A stretch of 64,000 nucleotides of DNA from Chlorocebus sabaeus. Taxonomy: Eukaryota; Chordata; Mammalia; Primates; Cercopithecidae. Made by a program: the position numbers and the translations under genes. Positions 40,871 to 52,210 of this stretch are shown here, piece after piece (position 1 is the stretch's first letter; every line of letters starts with the position of its first letter). The notes under the pieces are model-generated. The model worked only from the letters and a program-made list of their open reading frames with translations, did no database searches and was not told the origin of the DNA. Where the stretch lies: positions 47,653,431 to 47,717,430 of the forward strand of contig NC_132909.1 of NCBI RefSeq assembly GCF_047675955.1, given 5' to 3'.

Positions 40871-41087
40871 GGGTCTTTCTTCTTTTAGTCTGTATTCCCC
40901 TGTGCAGTCCTCTGCCTGTGTTTTCACCATTACTGCCCCCTCTCCCACAGACCAGGGTGTGCTGTATCAGCAGTCACAGACTCTGAACTTCCCGCCTAGT
41001 GAAATGTGTGTCCAGGGTCCTTGGTTGCTCCTAGTGATGAGGAGCTCAGCACCTCCTACAGCATCCATTCCAGCAGAAAGCCCTTTC

Positions 41088-41197
41088 TCAATTGTTTGAA
41101 CACAGGAGACGGAGTTGCAATGAGCCGAGATTGAGCCACTGCACCCCAGCCTGGGTGACAGAATGACACTCTGTCTCAAAAAAAAAAAAAAAAAAGA
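41088..41197 (+). repeat. 3' piece of a sense Alu
   Basis: Only the last third of the right arm and the A tail are present. Confidence 0.75.
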
Positions 41198-41371
41198 GGA
41201 AAAAACAAAGAAAGAAAGGCCCTTCTCAGACGGGCCAAGGGAGGAGCTGACCTTCCTTGAGGGCCCTAACTTTGCCCCTCAATCCCTAGACCCTTCTGTG
41301 GAACCATAGACCATCCCTGCCTGCAAAATTATACTGAACAGAGTGGTTTGAGGCCCCCAAAGTGACTTTTT
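41198..41371. other. Unique intergenic sequence
   Basis: Nothing recognised. Confidence 0.5.
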
Positions 41372-42121
41372 TTGGGGGGGGGTGACGGGGTCTCACTCTG
41401 TCACCAGGCTGGAGTGCAGTGGTGCAATCTTGGGTCACTGCAACCTCCACCTTCCGGGTTCAAGCGATTCTCCTGCCTCAGCCTCCTGAGTAGCTGGGAC
41501 TACAGGCGCCCGCCACCACACATGGCTAATTTTTTGTATTTTTAGTAGAGACGGGGTTTCACCATGTTAGCCAGGATGGTCTGGATCCCCTGACCTTGTG
41601 ATCTGCCTGGCTTGGCCTCCCATAGTGCTGGGATTATAGGCATGAGCCACCGTGCCCTGAAGTGGCTCTTCTGGGCTGGGCTTCTCAGCTCCTTCAGCCC
41701 CTTCCTGAGTCACCAAACTGTCCCATGTCACCTGCTTTGTGCTCATCCCATGCTGGGGGATGCTGGGACCCTCAAGAAACCTCATCCTCTGTCTACCTCA
41801 GTCTTTTGTTTGTTTGTTTGTTTTTTGTTTTTGTTTGGAGACAGGGTCTCAGTCTATCACCCAGGCTGGAGTGTAGGGGCACGATCTCAGCTCACTGCAA
41901 CCTCCACTTCCCAGGCTCAAGCGATCCTCACACCTCAGTCTTCCGAATTGCTGGGACTACAGGTATACAGCAGCATGCCCGGATAATTTTTGTGTTTTTT
42001 GTAGACACGGGGTTTTACCATGTTACCCAGGCTGGTCTGAAACTGCTGCCCTCAGGTGACCCGCCCGCCTCGGCCTCCCAAAGTGTTGGGATGACAGGCG
42101 TGAGCCACTGCGCCCAGCCAG
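41372..42121 (-). repeat. Two antisense Alus
   Basis: 41372-41656 (T run changed to T7G9, flanked by (A/G)AAGTG(A/G)CT) and 41803-42121. The 146 bases between them are unique. Confidence 0.85.
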
Positions 42122-42320
42122 CCCTTAGTCTTTAAATAGGGGACAAACCAGGGTACAGACACCCCCAACCCCTTGTGAACAAGGCTGAGCCGTGGAGAAA
42201 AAGGGCACCAGAAGAGCAGGGGTGTCGAGAAGAGAGGGGTGCAGACTGAGGGGCAGGGAGGACTTCCCGGGGAGGTATCCTTGAAGAATGGATAGGAGGT
42301 AACCAGAAACAGAAATAAGG
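42122..42320. other. Unique or degraded L2 sequence
   Basis: GAGGACTTCCCGGGGAGG...GAATGGATAGGAGGTAACCAG looks like an old L2, but the call is weak. Confidence 0.4.
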
Positions 42321-42626
42321 GGCCAGGCACAGTGACTCAGGCCTGGAATCCCAGCACTTTGGGAGGCCAAGAGTGGGAGGATCACTCAAGCTCAAGAGTT
42401 TGAGACCAGCCTGGGCAACATAGCGAGACCCCCATCGCTACAAAAAATACAAAAATTAGCAGGGTTTGGTGGGGAGCACCTGTAATTCCAACTACTCGGG
42501 AGACTGAGGTGGGAAGATCATTTAAGCCTGGAAGGTCAAGGCTGCAGTGAGCTGTGATCGCACCACTGCACTCCAGCCTGGACTATAGAACGAGACTCTG
42601 TCTCTATTAAAAATAAGTAAATAAAA

Positions 42627-42657
<31 letters not shown>

Positions 42658-42980
42658 ATAGAGAGAAAGAAAGAGAGCAAGCAGGCCGGGCATGGTGGCT
42701 CACGCCTGTAATCCCAGCACTTTGGGAGGCTGAGGCGGGCAGATCACTTGAGGTCAGGAGTTCAAGACCCGCCTGGCCAACATGGTGAAACCCCATCTCT
42801 ACTAAAAATACAAAAATTAGCCGGGCGTGGTGGCCCACCCCTGTAATTCCATGGGAGGCTGAGGCCGGAGAATCACTTAAACCTGGGAGGTGGAGGTTGC
42901 AGTGAGCCGAGATTGCGCCACTGCACTCCAGCCTGGGCGACAGAGCGAAACTCCATCTCAAAAAAAAAAAAAAAAAAACA
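42321..42980 (+). repeat. Two sense Alus with (AAAT)n
   Basis: 42321-42662 is an old copy whose tail became (AAAT)n at about 42620-42660; 42684-42980 is the second. Confidence 0.87.
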
Positions 42981-43517
42981 AAGAAAGAGAGCAGCATGGG
43001 CAAAGGGGTGGCCTTTCTGAGAACTGTGTGAGAAACAGCAGAACATTCCCTCTAGCTGGAAAAATAATGAATTTTCGAAGAGGTCACAGTGGCTGTGAGT
43101 TCCTGCTTGGGGAGGAAGCAAAAGGGTGTTTCTGCGCAGCTGGGTGTCTCAGGCAGAGGGAAGCGCCCAGGCAAAGACCATGGGAGCGCAAGGCCTGCTG
43201 GGTGCAGATGAGGTTTGACATGGTGTGACGATGTTGTTTTTTTTTTTTTGCTGGGGGTTGGTGGGAAGGGTTAAGAAGGAGAGGGTCAGTCCCGGCCCAA
43301 AGGGCCCGAAAGCAGGACTGAGGGTCTTGGATTTCCTTCCTGGGTGGTGGACATGACACAGGACTAGATCTGTGCCTGCCCCCACGGGCCTGTTGACTCA
43401 GCATAGTCGCTGTGAGTCAGCGTGTACCCCTTCTTAGGCAACTTTTGTCTATTCCTCTGCCTAACCCCTACCCTGCCCCTGTACTCCATGTGGCCGGGAG
43501 TCACTGAGACCCAGGTT
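42981..43517. other. Mostly unique intergenic sequence, possible L2
   Basis: The first part (AGAGAGCAGCATGGGCAAAG) resembles L2. The rest is not recognised. Confidence 0.45.
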
Positions 43518-43534
43518 CATTTTTTTTTCTTTTT

Positions 43535-43540
43535 CTTCCT

Positions 43541-43582
<42 letters not shown>

Positions 43583-44966
43583 CTGAAACAAGGTCACTCT
43601 GTTGCCCAGGCTGCAGTGCAGTGGTGTGACCATGGCTCCCTGCAGTCTGGAACTCCTGGGCTCAAGTGATCCTCCTGCCTCAGCCTCCTGAGTAGCTGGG
43701 ACTACAGGTGTACACCATCACACCCAGCTAATTGTTTCTTTTTTGTTTTTGTTTTTGTAGAGACAGAGTCTCACTATGGCCCAGTCTGGTCTCAAACTCT
43801 GAGCTCAAGTGATCCTCCTGCCTCAGCCTCCCAAAATTCTGAGATTACAGGTGTGCTACACTGTGCCCAGCCAGGCTTTTTTTTTTTTTTTTTTTTTTTT
43901 GGAGACAGTCTTGCTCCAAGGCTGGAGTGCAGTGTCATGATCATAGTTCACTGCAGCCTGGAATTCCTGGGCTCAAGTGATCCTCCTGCCTCAGTCTTCC
44001 GAGTAGCTGGGACTATAGGCGTGCACCGCAACGCCTGGCTTGAGACTTAGCTTCATACCTCAACTTTTTTTTCCAGAAAGGCTGCAGTGAGTCACTGTCT
44101 TTTTTTTTTTTTTTTTCTTTTTTGAGACGGAGTTTCACTCTTGTTGCCCAGGCTGGAGTGCAGTGGTGCGATCTCAGCTCACTGCAACCTCCACCTCCTG
44201 AGTTCAAGCGATTCTCCTGCCTCAGCCTCCTGAGTAGCTGGGATTACAGGAACATGCCACTAAGCCTGGCTAATTTTTGTAATTTTAGTAGAGACACGGT
44301 TTCACCATGTTGGTCAGGCTGGTTTTGAACTCCTGACCTTATGATCCACCCACCTCGGCCTCCCAAAGTGCTGGGATTACAGGCGTGAGCCACTGTGCCC
44401 AAGCTCAGCTTTTATCCTTAGCACTCTCTCTCGCTCTCTCTTTATGAGACAGCTCTGTCACCCAGGTTGGAGTGCAGTGGTGTGATCATAGCTCACTGCA
44501 GCCTGGAACTCCTGGGCTCAAGCAATCCTTCCACCTCAGCCTCTTTTTTTTTGTTTTTTGAGACAGAGTCTCGCTCTGTCGCCCAGGCTGGAGTGCAGTG
44601 GTACAATCTCAGCTCACTGCAACCTCTGCCTCCCAGGTTCAAGCGATTCTCCTGCCTCAGCCTCTGAGTAACTCGGACTGCAGGCACGTGCCACCATGCC
44701 TGACTAATTTTTTGTATTTTTAGTAGGGATAGGGTTTCGCTGTGTTAGTCAGGATGGTCTCAATCTCCTGACCTTGTGATCCTCCTGCCTCAGCCTCTCA
44801 AATGGTGGGATTACATGGGTAAGCCACCACACCCAGCAATTTTAAAATTTGTTATAGAGATGAGATTTCACTATGTTGCTCAGGCTTATCTGAAACTCCT
44901 GAGCTCAAGCAATCCATGTCTGCCTCCTAAAGTGCGATTATGGGCGTGAGCCACTGTGCCCGGCTG
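43535..44966 (-). repeat. Block of antisense Alus, one nested
   Basis: 43541-43870 (T run of about 42), 43876-44040 (partial), 44101-44403, then an outer Alu at 44447-44545 plus 44839-44966 interrupted by 44546-44838. Confidence 0.82.
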
Positions 44967-45037
44967 TCTCTTCTCTTTGACAAGCCTTCTCTGTCTCCTT
45001 TGCCTCCTCTTTCAGCCTTTAAAAATGATCCGCCCCA

Positions 45038-45563
45038 CCAGGCGTGGTGGCTTACGCCTGTAAACCAGCGCTTTGGGAGGCTGAGGCAGACGGATCACAA
45101 GGTCAGGAGTTTGAGACCAGCTTGGCCAGTATGGTGAAATCCTGTCCCTACTAAAAATACAAAAATTTATCTGGGCATGGTGGTGCGCGCCTGTAGCCCC
45201 AGCTAATCAGGAGGCTAAGGCAGGATGATCTCTTGAACCCGGGAGGCAGAGGTTGCAGTGAGCCGAGATTGCGCCACTGCACTCTGGCTTAGGTGGCAGA
45301 GTGAGAGTCCGTCTTAAAAAAAGAAATCCATCCAGCCGGGCATGGTGGTTCATGCCTGTAATCCCAGCATTTTGGGAGGACGAGGCGGGTGGATCACAGG
45401 GTCAGGAGTTCGAGACCAGCTTGGCCAAGATGGTGAAACCCTCGTTTCTACTAAAAATACAAAAATTAGCCAGGCATGGTGGTGAGCGCCTGTAATCCCA
45501 GCTACTTGAGAGCTGAGGCAGAGAATTGCTTGAATCCAGGAGGCGGAGGTTGCAGTGAGCTGA
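45038..45563 (+). repeat. Two sense Alus
   Basis: 45038-45326 is nearly full length. 45334-45563 stops after GCAGTGAGCTGA and passes directly into a CA repeat. Confidence 0.86.
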
Positions 45564-45564
45564 A

Positions 45565-45565
<1 letters not shown>

Positions 45566-45609
<44 letters not shown>
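45566..45609. repeat. (CA)22 microsatellite
   Basis: Pure CA dinucleotides, directly joined to a truncated Alu on the left and an L1 fragment on the right. Confidence 0.95.
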
Positions 45610-45610
<1 letters not shown>

Positions 45611-45611
<1 letters not shown>

Positions 45612-46360
45612 TTCCATCCTAAGTATCAATGGACGACTGGATAAGTAATGTGTGGTATAGCCATTCAATGAAATATGACTTAGCCATAAAAAGGAAGGAA
45701 GGCCGGGCACAGTGGCTCATGCCTATAATCCTAGCACTTTGGGAGGCCAAGACCAGCCTGGCCAACATGGTGAGGCTCTATTAAAATTACAAAATGTATT
45801 TTTACAAAATAACTAGAATTATTAACTATTAAAAATATAAAAATTAGCTGGGTGTCGTGGCAGGTACCTGTAGTCACAGCTACTCAGGAGGCTGAGGCAG
45901 GAGAATCGCTCGAACCTGGGAGGCGGCGGTTGCAGTCAGACCGAGACTGTGCCACTGCACTCCGGCCTGGGCGCAACAGAGTGAGCCCCTGTCTCAAAAA
46001 TTAATAATAATGATAATAATAAATAATAAAATTAAATTAAAAGGAAGGGAGCCTGGATCCATGCTACAACACAGAAGAACCCCAAAAACATGATGTTGAG
46101 TGACAGAAGCCAGACGCATATGGCCACATAGTATATGATTCCATTGATATGAAAAGCCCAGAATGGATAAATTCATAGAGACAGAAAGTGGATTAGTGGG
46201 TTCGAGGGTCTGGAGGAGCGAGAATGAGGAGGTTTCTGTTTGCAGGGATGGAAACGATCTGTAACTAGAGGTGATGGTCACACAGTATGTACATACTTTA
46301 AATGGTCAATGTTTAATTTTTTGCTATGTGAATTTTACCTCAAATAAAACAAAAAGCATC
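45611..46360 (+). repeat. L1M 3' end, split by an Alu
   Basis: Left piece 45611-45701 (TATCAATGGACGACTGGATA...AGCCATAAAAAGGAAGG), right piece 46042-46360 (ATGATGTTGAGTGACAGAAG...TATGATTCCATTGATATGAA). These are classic L1M ORF2-end and 3' UTR segments. AAAAGGAAGG is duplicated around the inserted Alu. Confidence 0.8.
45702..46041 (+). repeat. Sense Alu inside the L1M
   Basis: The left arm is rearranged (loss of the first-arm end, AT-rich insert at 45780-45840). The tail is an (AAT)n-like repeat. Confidence 0.82.
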
Positions 46361-46365
46361 AGAGA

Positions 46366-46533
46366 AGGCCCAGGAGTTGTGGGGTGTGTTTGTAGTTCCA
46401 GCTACTCGGGAGGCTAAGGCAGGAGGGCCACTTGGGCCCAGGAGTTCGAGGCTGCAGTGAGCTGTGATTGTGCCACTGGAACCTCGCCTGGGAAACAGAG
46501 CAAGACACTCTCTCAAAAAAAAAAAAAAAAAAA
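46366..46533 (+). repeat. 5'-truncated sense Alu
   Basis: It begins in the left arm (CCAGGAGTTGTGGGGTGTG) and ends in 20 A. Confidence 0.78.
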
Positions 46534-47024
46534 AGTAAAAAAATGATCCAGAGAAATAATCAAAAGATGCTAAAATCCATGGGGGAAAGCTTAATGGGTA
46601 CTAGGATATTCACACGGTCTCAGTGTATCTCCTTATAGGATAACTGTTCTGTGATGCTAGCCCCAGGTCAGTCATTCAACTTTCATCCCCCTTACAAATG
46701 GGGAGGATGGAAAGGGAGGAAAATGGCACCCTTATAGCAAGGAAACTTGACCAACTTTGCCCTGGTGATGACAGCTGAACGTCGCCAATGCTGGGAACTG
46801 ACATCAGGAACCTCTGGATATGATGCACCGGGCAGCATTGCTTCTGTGGTTTCTGCCGAAGATGCACAGCCCCAACCTGATCACAAGGAAATGGCAGGCC
46901 AGCTGGCTGCTGTCCATTCTGCACAACTGACCTCAGCTCTCCAAAAATGTCAATGTCATCAAAGACGAAGAAAGGCTGAGGAACCGATTCAGATTAAAAG
47001 AAATCAAGAGATATAAGGATTAGA

Positions 47025-47168
47025 ATTAGCCGGGTGTGGTGGCCAGCTACTTGGGAGGCTGAGGCAGGAGAATCTGTTGAACTTGGGAGGTGGAGGTTAC
47101 AGTGAGCCAAGATCATGCCACTGCACTTCAGCCTGGGCGACAGAGTGAGACTCTGCCCCCAAACAAAA
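47025..47168 (+). repeat. 5'-truncated sense Alu in the ancient element
   Basis: It starts at ATTAGCCGGGTGTGG and is flanked by AAGGATTAGA copies. Confidence 0.85.
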
Positions 47169-47238
47169 GGATTAGATGCAATTCATGATGCAGCATTAGA
47201 TCCTGGGCCAGCAAAGAAACATTGCAATAAAAGATTCA

Positions 47239-47874
47239 ATTTTTTTTCTTTTCTTTTTCTTTTTTTTCTTTTTTTTTGAGACTGAATCTTGCTCTTTCAC
47301 CCGCTCTCGAGTGCAGTGTCGCAATCACAGCTCACTGCAACCTCTGCCTCCTCGGTTCAAGCTATTCTCGTGCCTCAGCCTCCCGAGTAGCTGGTATTAC
47401 AGGCACCCGCCACCATGCCCAGCTACTTTTTGTATTTTTAGTAGAAAAGGGGTTTCACCATATTGGCCAGGCTGGTCTTGAACTCCTGACCTCAGGTGAT
47501 CTGCCAGCCTCAGCCTCCCAAAGTGCCGGAATTACAGGTGTGAGCCACCACACCCGGCCACTGTTTTTTTGTTTTGTTTTGTTTTTTTTCCCTACAGGGT
47601 CTTGCTCTGTTATTCAGACTGGAATGGAGTAGCATGATCACAGCTCATGGCAGCCTCGACCTCCTGGGCTCAAGCAACTCTCTCACCTCAGCCTCCCAAG
47701 TAGCTGGGACTACAGGTATGCACCACCATATGCTGCTAATTTTTTCTAGTTTTGTAGAGTCAGGGGTCTTACTATGTTGCCCAGGCTAGTCTTGAACTGT
47801 TGGCCTCAACCAATCCTCCCTCTTTGGCCTCTCAAAGTGTTGGGATTACACGTGTGAGCCACTGTACCTGGCCC
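47239..47874 (-). repeat. Two antisense Alus in the ancient element
   Basis: 47239-47560 and 47564-47874. Confidence 0.85.
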
Positions 47875-48170
47875 AATAAAGCCTATTATTTGGGCAACTA
47901 GCAAACTTTGAATACCGACTGGGGCAAAAACTGTAGTGTGTTTATATAAGAGGATGTCCTTGTTCTTAGGAAACACACGGCAAAGTATCTGAAGGCAAAG
48001 GAATATCCTGTCTACAACTTGCTCTCCAATCATTTAGTCAAAAAATGCATATATACATATGAGTATAACGTATATGTACATATATATGGCAAATGTGGCA
48101 AAATGTGAGTGGTTGGTGAATCTGGACAAAGGGCTTATACCAGTTGTTCATGCTATTCTGTAACTCTCCG

Positions 48171-48448
48171 TTGTTTTTGTTTTTGTTTTGAAGTGGGGTC
48201 TTGCTCTGCTGCCCAGGCTGAAGTGCAGTGACATCCAGACTCAAGTGATCCTCCCACTTCAGCCTCCCAAGTAGCTGGGACTACAGGCGCTCACCGCTAC
48301 ACCCTCTTAATTTTCTTTTAATTTTTTATAGAGATGGAGGTCTTACTATGTTGCCCAGACTGATTTTGAACTCCTGGTCTCAAACGATCCTCCTGCCTCA
48401 GCTTCCCAAAGTGCTGGGATTACAGACGTGAGCCACCATCCCTGGCAT
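48171..48448 (-). repeat. Antisense Alu in the ancient element
   Basis: An older copy with a GTTTTT-type tail. Confidence 0.82.
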
Positions 48449-48499
48449 GCAGCTTTGTGTGTTTTTAATTATTTTCAAATAAAAAGTTAAAAAATTTTG

Positions 48500-49390
48500 G
48501 TCAGGCGTGGTGGCTCATGCCTGTAATTCCAGCACTTTGGGAGGCTGAGGTGGGTAGATCACTTGAGGTCAGGAGTTCGAGACCAGCCTGACCAATATGG
48601 TAAAACCCTGTCTCTACCAAAAACACAAAAATTAGTTGGACATGGGGGTGTGGGCCTGTAGTTCCACCTACTGTGGGGAGGGAACTGAGGCAGGAGAATT
48701 GCTTGAACCCGGGAATGGAGGTTGTAGTGAGCCAATGGCACCACTGCGCTCCAGCCTGGGCCACAGAGCGAGACTTGGTCTTAAAAAAAAGTCGGGGTGT
48801 GGTGGCTCATGCCTGTAATCCCAGCACTTTGGGAGGCTGAGGCGGGCAGATCCCCTGAGGTCGGGAGTTCGAGACCAGCCTGACCAACATGGAGAAAACT
48901 ATCTCTGCTAAAAATACAAAATTACCTGGGCATGGTGGCACATGCCTGTAATCCCAGCTACTTGGGAGGCTTAGGCAGAAGAATCTCTTGAACCCAGGAG
49001 GCAGAGGTTGTGGTGAACAGAGATTGTGCCATTGCCCTCCAGCCTGGGCAACAAGAGTGAAACTCGGTCTCAAAAAAAAAAAATAAATAAATGGCCGGGC
49101 ACAGTAGCTCATGCCTGTAATCCCATAATCCCAGCACTTTGGGAGGCAGAGAAGGGTAGATCACCTGAGTTCAGGAGTTTGAGACTAGCCTGACCAACAT
49201 GGTGAAATTCTGTCTGTACTACAAATGCAAAATAAGCCAGGCGTTGTGGTGTGTGCCTGTAATCTCAGCTACTTGGGAGACTGAGGCAGGAGAATCAATT
49301 GAACCCTGGAGGCAGAGGTTACAGTGAGCAGAGATCGTGCGCCACTGCACTCCAGTCTGGGTGACAGAAGGAGATTTGTCTCAAAAAAAG
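48500..49390 (+). repeat. Three tandem sense Alus
   Basis: 48500-48790, 48791-49092 and 49093-49390. The third has a duplicated AATCCCAT step near its start. Confidence 0.87.
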
Positions 49391-49798
49391 AAAAATTGTC
49401 TGAAGATTTCTGGGATACCCATGTAACTATCTCCTACCAGAATGGTTCTCCCATGCTCAGCCCTACCTGCCTTGTAGGTGATCCCCTCAAACCCAGCACC
49501 TCACCTCCTCCCAACCCATTCCTTCTTCCAGGATCCTCACCACCAAGCCAGATAGGAGTAAGCATGGCTCCTTTCTCTTCTTAACCTCTGGCCTGCACAC
49601 TTTCCCTTCCAACTCTGCCCCTTCCTCTTGGCATGGGCCAGTCCCTCTGCTGGGATGTCTTCCCTCCAGCTCACCTTTCAGGGTCAAACCCCACTGGATG
49701 TCCTCTTGGACGCCCTCCAGAGTGCACCCCTGTCCACAGAACAGAGTGTGACATAGGAGCCGTAGCCATACTTGTTGAATACATGAAAGAACAAATAG
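49391..49798 (+). repeat. L2 fragment with unique flanks
   Basis: CACCTCCTCCCAACCCATTC, CTGCTGGGATGTCTTCCCTC and CACCTTTCAGGGTCAAACCC follow the L2 3' region. It ends near 49770. Confidence 0.6.
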
Positions 49799-49799
49799 G

Positions 49800-50098
49800 G
49801 CTGGGCGCGGTGGCTCAAGCCTGTAATCCCAGCACTTTGGGAGCCCGAGATGGGTGGATCACGAGGTCAGGAGATCAAGACCATCCTGGTTAACACGGTG
49901 AAACCCCATCTCTACTAAAAAATACAAAAAATTAGCCGGGCGAGGTGGCGGGCGCCTGTAGTCCCAGCTACTCAGGAGGCTGAGGCAGGAGAATGGCGTG
50001 AACCCGGGAGGCGGAGCTTGCAGTGAGCTGAGATCCGGCCACTGCACTCCAGCCTGGGCGACAGAGCGAGACTCTGTCTCAAAAAAAAAAAAAAAAAG
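49800..50098 (+). repeat. AluY, sense, young
   Basis: Near-consensus with the CGAGGTGGCGGGCGCC segment. GAAAGAACAAATA is duplicated on both sides. Confidence 0.93.
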
Positions 50099-50369
50099 AA
50101 AGAAAGAACAAATAAATAACCCTCCCAGGCAAAGTCCTCACCCATCACCTGGGTACCCCAGGCCCTTCCCAGATTCCATGCCTTTCTCTGGCCCAGCCCT
50201 GAGCCCACCACACTGGGTGTGTGTGCATCTAGCTTTTTCTTCCCCATACTGGAAGTTCCTTCAGGGCTGGGCTCCAGGCCTCTCAGCGTCCCCATTCTTT
50301 CTACAGAACAGAGGGAGCTGCAGGAAGGCTGTGCAGCATGACTGATTTGGGAAAAGGCAATTGATCAAG
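50099..50369. other. Unique intergenic sequence
   Basis: No feature recognised. Confidence 0.55.
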
Positions 50370-51000
50370 GCTGGGCATGGTGGTTCATGCCTGTAATCCC
50401 AGCACTTTAGAAGGCCAAGGTGGGCGGATCACTTGAAGTCAGGAGTTGGAGACCAGCCTGGCCAACATGGCAAAACACAGTCTCTGCTAAAAAAAAATAG
50501 AAGCTGGGCGCGGTGGCTAACGCCTGTAATCCCAGCACTTTGGGAAGCTGAGGCGGGTGGATTACAAGGTCAGGAGATCGAGACCATTCTGGCTAACATG
50601 GTGAAACCCAGTCTCTACTAAAAATACAAAAAAATATAGCCGGGCGTAGTGGCAGACACTTGTAGTCCCAGCTACTCAGGAGGTTGAGGCAGGAGAATGG
50701 CGTGAATCCAGGAGGCGGAGCTTGCAGTGAGCTGAGATCGCACCACTGCACTCCAGCCTGGGTGACAGAGCGAGACTCCGTCTCAAAAAAAAGAAAAAGA
50801 AAAAATTAGCCAGGTGTGGTGGCACACACCTCTAATCCCAGATACCTGGCAGGTTGGGGGGGATGGGGGCTGAGGCAGGAGACTCGCTTGAACCCAGGAG
50901 ATGGAGGTTGCAGTGGGCCAATATAGGGCCACTGCACTCCAGCCTGGGTGACACAGCGAGACCCTGTCTCAAAAAACAACAACAACAACAACAAGAAAAG
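50370..51000 (+). repeat. Three sense Alus, first and last partial
   Basis: 50370-50500 (left arm), 50503-50790, and 50806-51000 (5'-truncated, tail with (CAA)n). Confidence 0.85.
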
Positions 51001-51284
51001 AGAATTGATCAAATTGAGCCAGATGGGCTGAGGACCAAAGATTTGTGGGGTATGGGGGTGGGACTAGGGGGCTCGGGAGACCCTTTGAGAGTCACAGAGG
51101 GTAGTGAGGAGGAAGCGGGTTGCTTTCTGGGAGGGCTGAGAGTAAGAAGGGTGTGTGTGTGTGCATGTGTGAGCACACTCGAATGCACGTGACTCCTAGT
51201 GTGTGTCTGAGGTCTGAGGCTGCAAATGTACTCCTAGGCTCCTGGCCTGGTTGAGTGGGTTTTAGCGGTTTGTTTGTTTGTTTG
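51001..51284. other. Unique sequence upstream of NOTCH3
   Basis: Contains a short GTGTGTGTGTGC run near 51150. No other feature. Confidence 0.55.
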
Positions 51285-51574
51285 TTTTGTTTGAGACAGG
51301 GTCATGCTCTGTTGCCCAGGCTGGACTGCAGTGGCACGATTTCGGCTAACTGCAACCTCAGCCTCCTGGGTTAAAGCGATTTTCCTGCCTCAGCCTCTCG
51401 AATAGCTGGGACTACAGGCGTGCACCACCATGCTCAGCTCATTTTTGTATTTTCAGTAGAGTCGGGGTTTCACCATGTTGGCCAGGCTGGTCTCGAACTC
51501 CTGACCTGAAGTGATCCATCCGCCTCTGCCTCTCAAAGTGCTGGGATTACAGGCGTGAGCCACCGCGCCCGGTC
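51285..51574 (-). repeat. Alu, antisense, last before NOTCH3
   Basis: Full length, preceded by (GTTT)n. It ends about 200 bases before the NOTCH3 CpG island. Confidence 0.9.
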
Positions 51575-51779
51575 GACTTTTAGGTTTGTGAGTGTTTTAG
51601 ATCAGCGAGTCCTGGGGAATCTTGGTGCATGGGCTTGCATTTGTGCGTCCGTGGCTGTGGGTCCATGAGCCTCTCAGGACGTGACTGGTCTCAGTTTCCA
51701 GGGTTTCTGGGAGGCTGTGTTTTTGTCCCAGCTCCAGAGGTGTCCCGCTCTGGGTGTGTATTGGGGGATGGGGATGGGG

Positions 51780-52092
51780 TGCGTGGGCGTTCACGAGGTT
51801 GGGTGTGCCCGCCACTCCGGGTTCGGCCCGCGTCTCACTGCATGCTCAGCCTGGGTTTCCGAGGGTCCGCGCGTCCCAGGCCGTGCGGGTGGAGGGTGGG
51901 CAGGGACCCCGGGAGGCCGGGCGGGGGGCGGGGGCGCGCTGGGCCGGCCCCGGGGCGGGGCGAGCCTTCGAGGGCTGGGGGCGGGGCGGCCCGGCCGCCT
52001 CACTTCGGCGAAGTTGGCGGCGCGGAGGCTGGCCCGGGACGCGCCCGGAGCCCAGGGAAGGAGGGAGGAGGGGAGGGTCGCGGCCGGCCGCC
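51780..52092 (+). promoter_or_regulatory. NOTCH3: NOTCH3 CpG-island promoter and 5' UTR
   Basis: The region is very GC- and CpG-rich, with GGGGCGGGGC boxes at about 51951 and 51978 and no TATA box. A four-run G-rich segment at 51911-51934 could form a G-quadruplex. TTGGCGGCG near 52013 resembles an E2F core. The island continues through exon 1 into intron 1 to about 53290. Confidence 0.8.
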
Positions 52093-52210
52093 ATGGGGCC
52101 GGGGGCCCGGGGCCGTCGCCGCCGCCGTCGCCCGATGTCGCCGCCACCGCCACCGCCACCCGTGCGGGCGCTGCCCCTGCTGCTGCTGCTAGCGGGGCCT
52201 GGGGCTGCAG
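52093..52210 (+). CDS. NOTCH3: NOTCH3 exon 1, coding part
   Basis: 39 codons plus one base. The context GCCGCCATGG is a perfect Kozak match. A second in-frame ATG (Met15) follows six Arg codons. Seven Pro and five Leu codons come before the cleavage region LAGPGAA. Donor GTGAGG. Confidence 0.96.

Larger units (their letters stand above)
46545..48495 (+). repeat. Ancient L1-like element, broken by Alus
   Basis: The pieces at 46545-47024, 47169-47238, 47875-48170 and 48449-48495 read as one old element ending ...TTTCAAATAAAAAGTTAAAA. Its family is not certain from memory; an old L1 3' end is my best guess. AAGGATTAGA is duplicated around the first inserted Alu. Confidence 0.55.

Noticed and set aside
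46747..47016. 89-codon open frame
   Set aside because: It lies inside an old interspersed element and has no start context or conservation argument.
32640..51574. Many 60-220-codon frames with motifs such as SCLSLPSSWDYR
   Set aside because: This wording is the usual translation of antisense Alu sequence; none forms part of a supported gene.
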